Shown: in pieces, positions 1 to 9,196 of the stretch
Numbering within the stretch: position 1 is the first letter of the stretch
How the letters are laid out: each line of letters begins with the position of its first letter
From: Bacillus chungangensis
GTDB taxonomy: Bacteria; Bacillota; Bacilli; Bacillales; Bacillaceae_C
NCBI RefSeq assembly: GCF_030812995.1
Contig: NZ_JAUSTT010000001.1
Location: forward strand, 284,396 to 348,395
Reading direction: 5' to 3'
Length of the DNA stretch: 64,000 nt
Notes under the pieces: generated by a model
Databases searched by the model: none
Told to the model about the DNA's origin: nothing
Seen by the model: the letters and a program-made list of their open reading frames with translations, nothing else
Program-made: the position numbers and the translations under genes

Positions 1-1362
1 CTCTTTATGAAGAACGTAAGCATTTTCATTGCCATCTAATGAAAGAATTTCTTTCCATTTCTCTTCCTCTTGTTTTACAGCGCTATCAAAAAGAGAAGAA
101 GGAAGGTCGTCAGCGCTTTTTTCTAGGCCATCAATGTATTTAACTGCATTTGGTCCAGCAATCATCCCGCCATAGATAGCAGATAACAATGAGTTTGCAC
201 CAAGCCGGTTAGCACCATGCTGTGAATAATCACATTCTCCTGCTGCAAATAAACCAGGAATGTTTGTATGCTGATCATAATCAACCCATATTCCACCCAT
301 CGAGTAGTGAACAGCAGGGAATATTTTCATCGGTACTTTACGTGGATTATCTCCAGTAAATTTCTCGTAAATTTCGATAATACCGCCAAGTTTTACATCA
401 AGTTCATGTGGATCTTTATGGGACAGATCAAGATAAACCATATTTTCGCCATTAATTCCTAGTTTTTGATTTACACAGACATCAAAAATTTCACGTGTTG
501 CAATGTCTCGAGGAACGAGATTTCCATATGCTGGATATTTCTCTTCTAAGAAATACCATGGTTTACCATCTTTATACGTCCAAACACGTCCACCCTCACC
601 ACGAGCTGACTCACTCATTAGACGAAGCTTATCGTCTCCCGGTATAGCAGTAGGATGAATTTGAATAAATTCTCCATTGGCATAATGTGCACCTTGTTGG
701 TAAACAATAGAGGCTGCAGAACCTGTATTAATGACAGAATTTGTCGATTTTCCAAAAATAATGCCAGGGCCGCCAGTAGCCATAATAACTGCATCAGCAG
801 AAAACGATTTTATTTCCATTGTTCTTAAATCCTGGGCCGTAATTCCTCGACAAGCACCATTTTCATCTAAAATAATACCTAAGAATTCCCAACCTTCATA
901 TTTATTTACAAGTCCTGCAACTTCATGACGACGAACTTGCTCATCAAGTGCATACAATAATTGTTGTCCAGTTGTTGCTCCAGCAAAAGCAGTCCGGTGA
1001 TGCTGCGTTCCACCAAAGCGTCTAAAATCAAGCAAACCTTCAGGAGTCCGACTAAACATTACTCCCATTCGATCTAGTAAATTTATAATTCCAGGGGCCG
1101 CTTCACACATTGCTTTAACTGGAGGCTGATTCGCCAAAAAGTCTCCGCCGTAAACGGTATCATCAAAATGAATCATTGGTGAGTCGCCTTCACCTTTTGT
1201 ATTAACCGCACCATTTATACCGCCTTGAGCACAAACAGAATGTGAGCGTTTCACAGGTACGATGGAAAACAAATCTACTTGTTTGCCTTGTTCTGCGATT
1301 TTTATCGTTGCCATCAAGCCAGCCAATCCTCCGCCAACTACGATGATCTTTCCTTTACTCAT
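1..1362 (-). CDS. sdhA: Succinate dehydrogenase flavoprotein subunit, 3' end cut by window edge
   Basis: The FAD-carrying subunit of succinate:menaquinone oxidoreductase (complex II) oxidises succinate to fumarate on the inner face of the membrane. My translation of the minus strand starts MSKGKIIVVGGGLAGLMAT, a Rossmann FAD-binding motif. It continues with the HSVCAQGGINGA block that carries the flavin-linking histidine, then the substrate-site HPTAIPG and the GGIWVDYD and AAGECDYSQHGANRLG stretches of the family. The 454 codons present compare with about 586 in B. subtilis, so the C-terminus and sdhB lie off the left edge. The ATG follows a good AGGAG site. It is downstream of sdhC in one operon. 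Confidence 0.97.
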   Translation of the reverse strand, partial: MSKGKIIVVGGGLAGLMATIKIAEQGKQVDLFSIVPVKRSHSVCAQGGINGAVNTKGEGDSPMIHFDDTVYGGDFLANQPPVKAMCEAAPGIINLLDRMGVMFSRTPEGLLDFRRFGGTQHHRTAFAGATTGQQLLYALDEQVRRHEVAGLVNKYEGWEFLGIILDENGACRGITAQDLRTMEIKSFSADAVIMATGGPGIIFGKSTNSVINTGSAASIVYQQGAHYANGEFIQIHPTAIPGDDKLRLMSESARGEGGRVWTYKDGKPWYFLEEKYPAYGNLVPRDIATREIFDVCVNQKLGINGENMVYLDLSHKDPHELDVKLGGIIEIYEKFTGDNPRKVPMKIFPAVHYSMGGIWVDYDQHTNIPGLFAAGECDYSQHGANRLGANSLLSAIYGGMIAGPNAVKYIDGLEKSADDLPSSLFDSAVKQEEEKWKEILSLDGNENAYVLHKE

Positions 1363-1423
1363 TGTGTGACTCACTCCTTTAACTTGTCTTCCATTAAAAA
1401 TCTGACTTTCGTTGATTAGAGGC

Positions 1424-1500
1424 TGTTCAAAAAATAGAGATTATTTTTAGCAAACTTCTATTCTAGCTAACTTTACTCTTCTACATTTCCTTTTTGAACA
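1424..1500. repeat. Short inverted-repeat element between sdhC and sdhA
   Basis: A 77 bp stretch is bounded by perfect 10 bp inverted repeats, TGTTCAAAAA at the left and TTTTTGAACA at the right. It fills most of the gap between sdhC and sdhA. The same terminal sequence bounds a longer element at 36453-36597, so the two look like members of one MITE-like family. In the sdhCA transcript the arms could pair as a hairpin. The AT-rich interior codes for nothing that I can see. Confidence 0.55.
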
Positions 1501-1507
1501 CTCATGA

Positions 1508-2134
1508 TTAGGTAAACAGTCCAGGATGTGAGAAAGCTAATAATGCTCTAATTCCCACAACTGATAATAGAACAAAAATGATCATAACAACATAGCTTGA
1601 AATCTTTTGGGATGTCGGAGATTGGGTAATTCCCCAAGAAACCATAAATGACCAGAGCCCATTAGAAAAGTGGAAAATGGCAGCAATCACTCCCACTATG
1701 TAAAATGCCAACATATAAGGACTAGAGAGAGCATCATACATCATTTGGTAATTAACTTCCTGTCCTAACGCTGCTTGGATTCGCGTTTCATATACATGCC
1801 ATGCAATAAAAATTAGCACGATGACTCCGCTGATCCGTTGAAGCCGAAACATCCAGTTGCGGAAATAGCTGAGAGTCGATGTATTGTTCTTCGCCGTATA
1901 TGCAATATACAAACCGTAGATTGCATGAAAAATTAATGGTAGATAGATAACTCCAAATTCTAGAACAATAAGGAAAGGAAGATTTCCCATAAATCCTACT
2001 GCTGAATTAAATGCTTCTTCTCCACGTGTCGCAAAATGATTCAGAAATAAGTGCTGCACCAAAAATAATCCTACTGGGATTACGCCTAGCAATGAATGCA
2101 ATTTGCGGTTTAAAAATTCACGTTTGCTTACCAC
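1508..2134 (-). CDS. sdhC: Succinate dehydrogenase cytochrome b558 subunit
   Basis: This is the membrane anchor of complex II. It binds two haems and passes electrons from the flavoprotein and iron-sulfur subunits to menaquinone. The 208 residues (B. subtilis has 202) form about five hydrophobic helices. Histidines sit at 28, 70, 113 and 155, the same four positions known as the axial haem ligands in B. subtilis SdhC. It is the first gene of the sdhCAB operon, about 120 bp downstream of a sigma-A promoter (2254-2282). A gap of 145 bp containing a short repeat separates it from sdhA. Confidence 0.97.
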   Translation of the reverse strand: MVSKREFLNRKLHSLLGVIPVGLFLVQHLFLNHFATRGEEAFNSAVGFMGNLPFLIVLEFGVIYLPLIFHAIYGLYIAYTAKNNTSTLSYFRNWMFRLQRISGVIVLIFIAWHVYETRIQAALGQEVNYQMMYDALSSPYMLAFYIVGVIAAIFHFSNGLWSFMVSWGITQSPTSQKISSYVVMIIFVLLSVVGIRALLAFSHPGLFT

Positions 2135-2253
2135 AATTTACCCCCCTTAAATAGTAAAAAAGCTTTTGTGCCATATGTTCCCATTCCAAATAACCCCTTT
2201 TCTAAGAGAAAAATGGCAAAAAAAAGAATAAACAATTAAGTTGTGACATGTTC

Positions 2254-2282
2254 ATTCTACTCCCAAGTCACTAAATCGTCAA
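2254..2282 (-). promoter_or_regulatory. Sigma-A promoter of the sdh operon
   Basis: Read on the minus strand, TTGACG (2277-2282) is separated by 17 nt from TAGAAT (2254-2259). It lies about 120 bp upstream of the sdhC start, giving a leader of roughly 110 nt. No terminator is visible in that leader. Confidence 0.75.
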
Positions 2283-2482
2283 GAATACGAACCTTTTAAA
2301 AATAGGTACAAGGAAATGCCATCCAGCTATTTTTACCTTTTTCACTCTATAATTGTCACAATAAAAGATATAGTGAAATATTTAACATTAGAACAAACAT
2401 CTTTTTAGTTAAATTGTGAAATTTTCATTCTAAAATGAATTGCTTTCTGTATATAATAAGCATATAGAAAGAGGGGAGAAAG

Positions 2483-2935
2483 TTGAAATCTATAACCTAC
2501 CATGAACAACAGGACACCAAAAACACAGATATCAATGTCCCAATTTTTGGTTATGAGCTTATTCGCGACATTTTAATTCCCGATATTCTCGGAAAAGATA
2601 CGCCAGATATTTTGTATTGGGCCGGAAAAAGCTTGGCAAGAAATTTTCCATTAGTAACGACGGAAGAAATAAATGCTTTTTTTACTGAAGCTGGATGGGG
2701 AAGTCTAGAATTAGCTGTAATGACAAAAAAAGAAATGAAATTTGAATTATCAGGGCCTATCATTGCAAGAAGAATAGATATGAAAAATGAAGATTCTTTT
2801 AAACTAGAGGCTGGTTTTTTAGCAGAACAAATTCAGAACCAAAAGAAAGTCATAACAGAAACGATTGAGGAAGTCCATAAAAAGCAAAAAAAAGTCACTT
2901 TTTTATTGCGATGGGATCAAAAAGATACTGTGTAA
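2483..2935 (+). CDS. yslB: YslB family protein (DUF2507)
   Basis: A 150-residue soluble protein with no signal peptide. It matches the Bacillus YslB family (about 148 residues), which is linked in databases to the V4R / NO-signalling-like fold, but whose role is unknown. Its position between sdhC and lysC is the same as in B. subtilis. The start is TTG, chosen because AGAGGGGAGAA stands immediately upstream. It is one of only four plus-strand genes here and is divergent from sdhC. A convergent hairpin terminator at 3026-3061 closes both yslB and lysC. Confidence 0.85.
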   Translation: MKSITYHEQQDTKNTDINVPIFGYELIRDILIPDILGKDTPDILYWAGKSLARNFPLVTTEEINAFFTEAGWGSLELAVMTKKEMKFELSGPIIARRIDMKNEDSFKLEAGFLAEQIQNQKKVITETIEEVHKKQKKVTFLLRWDQKDTV

Positions 2936-3025
2936 GGCTTTCAATTGAGTATACAGAAAATGTTTTTTAACCAGACACTAAGCCCACTTTTGTGAAAAAC
3001 AGGTCATTTCCTTCGATGAACAAAA

Positions 3026-3061
3026 AACCAAGCAAACTGCTTTTTAACAGTCTTCTTGGTT
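3026..3061. terminator. Bidirectional terminator between yslB and lysC
   Basis: AACCAAG (3026-3032) and CTTGGTT (3055-3061) pair, with a further inner ACTG/CAGT match. Runs of T follow on both strands. It lies between the convergent ends of yslB and lysC, so one hairpin can serve both. Confidence 0.8.
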
Positions 3062-3071
3062 TTTTTCCTTT

Positions 3072-4322
3072 TTATGATGGCTGTATACTCAACCCTTTTT
3101 CATATATCTTATTACTTAGTCCGAATGCTTCATGCAATACATTCGCAGCTTTCAGCATTTCATTTGCTTCTACAACAGCTGAAATTTTTATTTCCGAAGT
3201 ACTTACCATTTTCATTTGAATGTGATTACGATCAATAATCTGGAACATTTCTGCTGCTACACCTGGATTTGAAATCATCCCTGAACCAACTATTGATACT
3301 TTTGCTAATCCTGTCTCAAACTCCATTTCTTCAAAACCTAATAATGCTTTGTTTTCTTCTAAAACCTGCAATGTCTCTTTTAAGTCATTGTTTTTGATGG
3401 AGAAAGATAAATTCGTTCTATCGTGGTTTGTCAAACTTTGAATAATAATATCAACATTGACATGATGAGCAGCAAGCATTGAAAATATAGAAGCTAGATT
3501 CATGGATTTATGAGACTTCCAGAATACCGAAATTCTAGTAATATCTTCTTCAAATGCGACTCCACGAACAACTAAATTTTTCTCCATTGATACTTCCTCC
3601 TCAATCAAAGTTCCCGGAATATTTTCCATACTTGAGCATACTTCCAGTGGGATAAGATAGTTTTTAGCAAATTCGACTGCACGCGGGTGAAGCACACTCG
3701 CTCCAAGATTTGCCAACTCCAGCATTTCATCGTAAGAAACAGAATCTAGTTTGCGAGCTTTTTCAATATAACGAGGATCTGAGGTGAATACACCTGGTAC
3801 ATCCGTACAAATCAAACATTTACTCGCCTTAAATGCCGCAGCAAGTGCAACTGCTGTCGTATCAGAACCGCCTCTTCCAAGTGTTGTAATTTCACCATCC
3901 TCCGTCATCCCTTGAAAACCAGCAACGATCACGACCTTATCAAGAGCTAATTGCTCAGCAATTTTTTGTTTCCTCACATCAATGATACGTGCATTGCCAT
4001 GAATATTTTCGGTCAAAATTCCAGCTTGCCATCCAGTGTAGGAAACGGTTTTGCAGCCTTTTTCCCTTAGAGCAATCGAAAGTAATGAGATAGTTACTTG
4101 CTCTCCTGTTGATAGCAGCATATCCATGTCTCGTTTATTAGGAGATTCACTAAGTTCATTTGCTAATGATACTAGCTGATCAGTTGTTTTCCCCATTGCT
4201 GAAACAACCGCGATTACTCGGTGCCCATTGTTTTTCGCATCCATAATTTTTTCTGCAGTACGGTTTATTTTTGCAATTGTGCTTACAGAACTTCCTCCAA
4301 ATTTCATTACTAACAAATCCAC
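3072..4322 (-). CDS. lysC: Aspartokinase II, lysine-sensitive (alpha subunit, with internal beta start)
   Basis: It phosphorylates aspartate, the first step toward lysine, diaminopimelate, methionine and threonine. The 416 residues show the N-terminal KFGGSS kinase motif, a GRGGSDTTA block near residue 150, a TDVPGVFTSDPR block, and two C-terminal ACT domains. The GTG start follows AAGGGGG. Inside the gene, an ATG at 3587 (Met246, MEKNLVVRG) is preceded by GAGGAGGAAG. That is the place where B. subtilis starts the separate beta subunit, so both chains are probably made here. A lysine riboswitch and terminator control it. Confidence 0.96.
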   Translation of the reverse strand: MDLLVMKFGGSSVSTIAKINRTAEKIMDAKNNGHRVIAVVSAMGKTTDQLVSLANELSESPNKRDMDMLLSTGEQVTISLLSIALREKGCKTVSYTGWQAGILTENIHGNARIIDVRKQKIAEQLALDKVVIVAGFQGMTEDGEITTLGRGGSDTTAVALAAAFKASKCLICTDVPGVFTSDPRYIEKARKLDSVSYDEMLELANLGASVLHPRAVEFAKNYLIPLEVCSSMENIPGTLIEEEVSMEKNLVVRGVAFEEDITRISVFWKSHKSMNLASIFSMLAAHHVNVDIIIQSLTNHDRTNLSFSIKNNDLKETLQVLEENKALLGFEEMEFETGLAKVSIVGSGMISNPGVAAEMFQIIDRNHIQMKMVSTSEIKISAVVEANEMLKAANVLHEAFGLSNKIYEKGLSIQPS

Positions 4323-4369
4323 TAGCTTGCCCCCTTCTTTTGCAGCACCATCTCAACAAAAATCAAAAA

Positions 4370-4394
4370 AGCAATGAGATATCATCTCATTGCT
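4370..4394 (-). terminator. Riboswitch terminator in the lysC leader
   Basis: On the minus strand, AGCAATGAGAT pairs with ATCTCATTGCT (11 bp, 3 nt loop), followed by a T run. It sits between the lysine aptamer and the lysC ribosome binding site, as expected for lysine-dependent transcription termination. Confidence 0.85.
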
Positions 4395-4404
4395 GTGAAA
4401 ACGT

Positions 4405-4620
4405 AATATAATTACGAAAGACACATTCGTGAGATAGCACTCCAAGACTTGAAACTTGTCTTGACAATCATATACTTTTTCAGCATATGACCAGCAAAAA
4501 ATGGCATGAGACCATTTTTACTTCGGCGAACATTCCCTTTCAAAGCTCTTCCTAGAAGCTCATTCTTCTCCAAACTTTTACTGATGAAGTTCGCACCTCT
4601 ACCACCACTTTAACACTCTA
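4405..4620 (-). ncRNA. Lysine riboswitch (L box) aptamer
   Basis: On the minus strand the conserved L-box blocks appear in order: GGTAGAGGTGCGAAC near 4600, GCCGAAG near 4525, GCTGGTCAT near 4495, and GAGTGCTATCTC near 4430. They are joined by paired helices. It lies between a strong promoter (4656-4684) and a terminator (4370-4394) upstream of lysC. Binding of lysine should favour the terminator and shut off aspartokinase. Confidence 0.95.
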
Positions 4621-4655
4621 AAGTGATTTAATAACTTGGTTATTGAGTTTGAAAC

Positions 4656-4684
4656 AGTATATCATAGAGTTTTTATCTGTGCAA
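4656..4684 (-). promoter_or_regulatory. Sigma-A promoter of lysC
   Basis: TTGCAC (4679-4684), 17 nt, TATACT (4656-4661) on the minus strand. The -35 abuts the uvrC stop codon at 4687, so the promoter sits directly behind uvrC. Transcription would start just ahead of the L-box. Confidence 0.85.
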
Positions 4685-4686
4685 TA

Positions 4687-6465
4687 TCAAGATTGTAATC
4701 TTTCAAAAAGGGTCTCGGATACTTTTTTTGGTATTCCAAGGGCTTGAAATTCCTCCACTGATGCTGCTTTTAATTTTTTTAAGGAGCCAAAGTGTTTTAA
4801 TAACTGTTTCTTGCGCTTTGGTCCTATCCCTGGAATATCATCTAAAGTAGAACGGTAAACGCTCTTTCCATGCAGTTGACGATGAAAAGTAATCGCAAAT
4901 CTGTGTACTTCATCTTGCATCCGCTGCAATAAATAAAAGGCTTGACTGTTGCGTGCCAATGGAATAACCTGCAGCGGATCGCCAAATAAAAGCTGAGAAG
5001 TGCGATGCTTTTCATCCTTCGCCAGCCCCGCAACAGGAATATCTAAGCCAAGTTCATTCTCAAGCACATCTTTGGCAGCATCTATTTGTCCTTTGCCGCC
5101 ATCAATGAGGATTAGGTCTGGAAACGGCAATTTCTCCTGCAGCACCCTTAGGTATCGTCTTCTAATGACTTCACGCATAGATGCGTAATCATCTGGACCA
5201 ACTACGGTTTTAATTTTATATTTCCGGTACTCTTTTTTCTCCGGTTTCCCATCGATAAATACGACCATAGCTGATACAGGATTTACTCCTTGAATATGAG
5301 AGTTATCAAAAATCTCTATTCGATAAGGTGGATAAATAGACAGTACTTCTCCAAGTTTTTCAACAGCTTTAATTGTCCGTTCTTCATCCTTTTCGATTAA
5401 AGAAAACTTTTCTGTTAATGCAATATTTGCGTTTTTTTCAGCTAGGCGTACCAATTCTTTTTTTTGTCCAATCTTTGGCTTTACTATTTTTGTTTTTAAT
5501 AATTGTTCAGCCAATTGTTCATCGGCAGCTTCCGGCAATAAAACTTCCCTCGGTTTAAAATGATTCGCTTGAGAATAAAATTGTCCTAGAAAAGTTAAAA
5601 ATTCTTCATCTGGTTCTCGATATATTGGGAAAAAGGACACATCTCTTTCAATTAGTTTTCCTTGTCGAATAAAGAAAACTTGCACACACATCCAGCCTTT
5701 GTCAATAGCATAGCCAAATACATCTCTATCCGTAAAATCAGTTGATGTCATTGTTTGTTTTTCCATGACTGTTTCAATATGAATGATTTGATCGCGATAT
5801 TCTTTCGCTTTTTCAAATTCCAACTGGGCAGATGCTTCCTCCATTTTTTTTAATAATGCTTTTTTGATATCTTTGTAGCCGCCGTTTAAAAAGCGCGTAA
5901 TCTCCTCTAGAATCGTTTTATATGTTTCTGGATTGACTTCATTGATGCATGGTGCTAAACATTGTCCAAGATGATAATAAAGACATACCCGGTCTGGAAG
6001 AGCCCTGCATTTCCGTAATGGATATATTCTATCCAGCAGCTTTTTCGTTTCATTCGCCGCTTGAACATTCGGATAAGGGCCAAAATACTTGCCTTTATCT
6101 TTTTTTACCGTTCTTGTGATAATAAGTCGGGGATGTCGTTCATTTGTTAATTTAATAAATGGATAACTTTTATCATCCTTCATCATTACATTGTATTTTG
6201 GATCGTGTTTTTTTATTAAATTCATTTCTAATATAAGCGCTTCAATATTAGAAGATGTCACAATATATTCAAAATCGGTTATTTCACCAACAAGCCGCTG
6301 TGTTTTCCCATCATGTGTTCCTGAAAAATAGGAACGGACTCGATTTCTTAAATTTTTTGCTTTACCTACATAAATAATCGTACCTTGACGATCTTTCATT
6401 AAATAACAACCTGGTTGAACAGGCAGCAAGGAGAGCTTCTTTTTGATCATCTCTTTCATTCTCAT
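4687..6465 (-). CDS. uvrC: Excinuclease ABC subunit C
   Basis: UvrC makes both incisions around a lesion in nucleotide excision repair with UvrA and UvrB. The 592 residues carry the N-terminal GIY-YIG nuclease ([20 protein letters not shown], about residues 17-36), a cysteine-containing [17 protein letters not shown] region, and a UVR domain near 205. The C-terminal RNase H-like nuclease ([20 protein letters not shown]) and a terminal helix-hairpin-helix pair ([19 protein letters not shown]) follow. Two ATG codons three codons apart are possible starts: AAAGG suits the first and AGAGG the second. It is followed at once by the lysC promoter. Confidence 0.97.
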   Translation of the reverse strand: MRMKEMIKKKLSLLPVQPGCYLMKDRQGTIIYVGKAKNLRNRVRSYFSGTHDGKTQRLVGEITDFEYIVTSSNIEALILEMNLIKKHDPKYNVMMKDDKSYPFIKLTNERHPRLIITRTVKKDKGKYFGPYPNVQAANETKKLLDRIYPLRKCRALPDRVCLYYHLGQCLAPCINEVNPETYKTILEEITRFLNGGYKDIKKALLKKMEEASAQLEFEKAKEYRDQIIHIETVMEKQTMTSTDFTDRDVFGYAIDKGWMCVQVFFIRQGKLIERDVSFFPIYREPDEEFLTFLGQFYSQANHFKPREVLLPEAADEQLAEQLLKTKIVKPKIGQKKELVRLAEKNANIALTEKFSLIEKDEERTIKAVEKLGEVLSIYPPYRIEIFDNSHIQGVNPVSAMVVFIDGKPEKKEYRKYKIKTVVGPDDYASMREVIRRRYLRVLQEKLPFPDLILIDGGKGQIDAAKDVLENELGLDIPVAGLAKDEKHRTSQLLFGDPLQVIPLARNSQAFYLLQRMQDEVHRFAITFHRQLHGKSVYRSTLDDIPGIGPKRKKQLLKHFGSLKKLKAASVEEFQALGIPKKVSETLFERLQS

Positions 6466-6835
6466 TACCTCTACCTTTCTTTCCTATCTTCCTGCCTAAA
6501 GGGAGCATCTACTTCCTCTTATTATATAACTGGATCGATGCTAGACTCAATGAGAGGCTTTCATTGACTTCCCACCACTTACTTGCTTTAGGAACGTTTG
6601 AAGCAGAACAACTTCAGTGATGAGGAAATGAATGAATGATATTATTCGAAGACTTTTCTTTACCAATAATAATTTCTATTTTTATTATACAATTTTATTA
6701 AAATAAACAAAAACATTTGTTCTGTTTAGTTGAAGAGAATTCTAGGCAAAACAATTATCAACTATAGGAGAAAACTGCAAATGTTCTTCTTTTTCTTTTC
6801 ATCAGCTTGTCTCACAATCCGTTTTTTTACTCAAA
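6466..6835. other. Gene-free stretch between trxA and uvrC
   Basis: About 370 bp of AT-rich sequence between the trxA terminator and uvrC. I see no open frame with a ribosome binding site and no structured RNA. It should contain the uvrC promoter, but I could not fix a convincing -35/-10 pair. Confidence 0.5.
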
Positions 6836-6868
6836 AAATCCGAGTCAAAAATGACCCGGATTAGATTT
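6836..6868 (-). terminator. Terminator of trxA
   Basis: On the minus strand, AATCCGGGTCA pairs with TGACTCGGATT (one G-T pair) around a short T-rich loop, and a T run follows. It lies 21 bp past the trxA stop. Confidence 0.85.
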
Positions 6869-6889
6869 TTTTCTATAACGTACTTTAGC

Positions 6890-7204
6890 TTACATATGTT
6901 TCTTCAACAGTTCTGCTAATGCCTCTTTCGGCTGGAAGCCAATTACTTTGTCAACTTCTTTGCCATCTTTCATCACAACTAAAGTCGGGATGCTCATTAC
7001 ACCAAATTTACTAGCGGATTCTTGGTTCTCGTCTACATCCACTTTTACAATCTTCACTTTATCGCCCATTTCTGCTTCTAATTCTTCAAGCACAGGCGCC
7101 ACCATTTTACAAGGTCCACACCAAGGAGCCCAGAAATCTGTTAATACTAAACCTTTACTTGTTTCAGATTCAAAGCTTTGATCTGTAGCATTTACAATTG
7201 CCAT
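6890..7204 (-). CDS. trxA: Thioredoxin
   Basis: A small thiol-disulfide reductant that keeps cytoplasmic proteins reduced and supplies electrons to ribonucleotide reductase. The 104 residues carry the WCGPC active site near residues 28-32 and the cis-proline block SIPTLVV. I place the start at the ATG giving MAIVNATDQ, because TAGGAGGAATGTGAAT stands just upstream and the length then equals B. subtilis TrxA; an upstream in-frame start would add ten unconserved residues. It is a single-gene unit with its own terminator. Confidence 0.97.
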   Translation of the reverse strand: MAIVNATDQSFESETSKGLVLTDFWAPWCGPCKMVAPVLEELEAEMGDKVKIVKVDVDENQESASKFGVMSIPTLVVMKDGKEVDKVIGFQPKEALAELLKKHM

Positions 7205-7377
7205 ATTCACATTCCTCCTAAAAATACTATACATACTACCGACAGTATATCATCGGCAGTTCAATCATGCTAATAATTTGTTTCACTCCATACGATGCCC
7301 ATTTCTTCGCTCGTTATCACTTTATCTATGTAAAAAAACGACTATAAAGCCGCTCTTTAGGTTATATCATGATCCTT

Positions 7378-7754
7378 GTGAACTTACTCACCACTTATTG
7401 ACCTTGCGGTCTGATTGAAGTGGGAGCTTCTTGGGAACTAGATACTTTTGTTAGCTATCTATATTTACCAAGCTATAAGGGCAGTCCCTGCCCCTAGAGA
7501 AAATACCAACTACATGGCTAGTTTCAGCAAGTTCATACTTGCATTCACATCCCTGCCAATACAAAATGGTAATGCAAGAGAAAGACTGAGTGTTTGTTAC
7601 TATCTAATTTCATAGTGCTATCAACTCTCTATTGTATAGACTGATTATAGAACAATATTTTGGCTTACGCCAACCGAAAATTCATCTCCCACTTTCATTG
7701 GGCTATACCCTTCACATTTAGAAGTGGGAGAATTCTTTTCGGAAATCAAGTTAA
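7378..7754 (+). mobile_element. IS200/IS605-like element lacking transposase genes, copy 1
   Basis: One of three related segments (others at 8762-9088 and 50328-50643). It begins GTGAAC..TACTCACCACTTA, has a GACC-TTGC-GGTC hairpin and a GAAGTGGGAGCTTCTTGGG block, and ends CTCCCACTT...AAGTGGGAG hairpin then TTCGGAAATC. Subterminal hairpins without terminal inverted repeats are typical of IS200/IS605 (IS1341-type) ends. There is no tnpA or tnpB frame, so this is a non-autonomous derivative, left end joined to right end. Family assignment is by recognition of the end structure, not by a search. The right end overlaps the last codons of etfA; boundaries are accurate to roughly 10 bp. Confidence 0.6.
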
Positions 7755-8714
7755 ATTTCTCAACTCTTCTGTTAATAATGGCACAACTTCAAATAAATCA
7801 CCGACAATTCCATAGTCTGCTACATTAAAAATATTTGCCTCTGGGTCTTTATTGATAGCGACAATCACTTTTGAATTTGACATCCCTGCTAGATGTTGAA
7901 TAGCTCCTGAAATGCCGCATGCAATGTAAAGATCTGGTGTAACAACTTTACCTGTTTGGCCTATTTGCAAAGAATAATCACAATAATCAGCATCACAAGC
8001 CCCTCTCGAAGCGCCGATCGCTCCTCCAAGTACAGCAGCAAGCTCTTTTAGAGGTTCAAATCCTTCTGCGCTTTTGACGCCGCGGCCGCCAGCAATAACA
8101 ACCTTTGCTTCTGATAAGTCAACTCCCTCACTTGCCTTGCGTACAACATCTTTAATGATAGTTCGCAAATCTTTAATATCAACAGATAACGAGCCGATGC
8201 CCCCTGTTCGCGATCCATCCTTTTCAAGCGATGCAATGTTATTTGGACGGACAGTTGCAAAAATCGTTCCATCAGCAATCGTATTTTTTTCAAACGCCTT
8301 CCCAGAATAAATCGGTCTTGTAAAGATAATCTGTCCATTTGTATTTTCAATTGCAACAGCATCAGAAATTAAGCCTACGTTTAATTTACTGGCAATCTTA
8401 GGAGATAGGTCTTTTCCTAATGCAGTATGGCCAAAAATGATTCCATCTGGATTTTCAGAATGAACAACGGCCATAAAAGCTTGGGAAAATCCATCAGAAG
8501 TATATTGCTCGAGCTTCTCATTCTCCACTATCACGATGCGATCTGCACCGTAATGAATCATTTCTTCAGCTAAATGAGCTACTTGTTTTCCAATTAATAC
8601 TCCAACCACTTCTCCATCTTCTGCAACTGTTTTTCCTGCAGCAATCGCTTCAAAAGAAACATTGCGGTGGACTCCATCGCGGATTTCTCCTAACACTAAT
8701 ACTTTTCTTGCCAT
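7746..8714 (-). CDS. etfA: Electron transfer flavoprotein alpha subunit
   Basis: With EtfB it accepts electrons from acyl-CoA dehydrogenases during fatty-acid beta-oxidation. The 322 residues show the ETF-alpha C-terminal FAD domain: VIAGGRGVKS, GASRGACDADY, QIGQTGKVVTPDLYIACGISGAIQH, and AINKDPEANIFNVADYGIVGD. The ATG was chosen for the upstream AAGGAGGTC and the MARKVLVLG start; longer frames run into repeat DNA. It is normally adjacent to etfB, but here 482 bp and an IS605-like element separate them. The stop codon abuts the right end of a second such element. Confidence 0.96.
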   Translation of the reverse strand: MARKVLVLGEIRDGVHRNVSFEAIAAGKTVAEDGEVVGVLIGKQVAHLAEEMIHYGADRIVIVENEKLEQYTSDGFSQAFMAVVHSENPDGIIFGHTALGKDLSPKIASKLNVGLISDAVAIENTNGQIIFTRPIYSGKAFEKNTIADGTIFATVRPNNIASLEKDGSRTGGIGSLSVDIKDLRTIIKDVVRKASEGVDLSEAKVVIAGGRGVKSAEGFEPLKELAAVLGGAIGASRGACDADYCDYSLQIGQTGKVVTPDLYIACGISGAIQHLAGMSNSKVIVAINKDPEANIFNVADYGIVGDLFEVVPLLTEELRNLT

Positions 8715-8761
8715 CGAAATGACCTCCTTATGTGTGTCTTTGTATAGTGTTTTAATATTTA

Positions 8762-9088
8762 GTGAACTACTCACCACTTAATGACCTTGCGGTCTGATTG
8801 AAGTGGGAACTGCTTGGGAACTAGATACTTTTGTTAGCTATCTATATTTACCAAGCTATAAGGGCAGTCCCTGCCCCTAGAGAAGTGTAATGTTATAGGA
8901 TTACACTTTTCTTACAAACATATCTTTTTTGTAGTTTGATATTGCTTCATCAAACACTTGTCTACGATATTTTACTATCAATACAAGATGGTAATTGTAA
9001 GAGAAAGACTGAGTGTTACTATCTAATTTCATAGGGTTATACCCTTCACATTTAGAAGTAGGAGAATTCTTTTCGGAAATCCAGTTAA
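8762..9088 (+). mobile_element. IS200/IS605-like element lacking transposase genes, copy 2
   Basis: It shares its first 120 bp with the copies at 7378 and 50328 (GTGAACTACTCACCACTTA, the GACC/GGTC hairpin, the long block to CCTGCCCCTAGAGAA) and its last 50 bp (ACCCTTCACATTTAGAAG...TTCGGAAATCCAGTTAA). The middle differs: it lacks the CTCCCACTT half of the right-end hairpin and holds AT-rich sequence instead. It appears to be an independently rearranged, immobile relic. It lies between etfB and etfA and would be read through, in antisense, by an etfBA transcript. Confidence 0.6.
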
Positions 9089-9196
9089 TAAGTAAATTTT
9101 TTAATTAATCAACACTTTCTAATGTTATGAAAATAAAGAAGAAAAATAGCTGATATAATGTAATTTAAAAACGATTATCAACGTATATACATTGTT

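Noticed and set aside
7370-9090. CRISPR array made of the repeated segments at 7.4 and 8.8 kb
   Set aside because: The repeats are over 300 bp, only two occur here and are separated by a gene, and there are no short regular direct repeats with unique spacers or cas genes.
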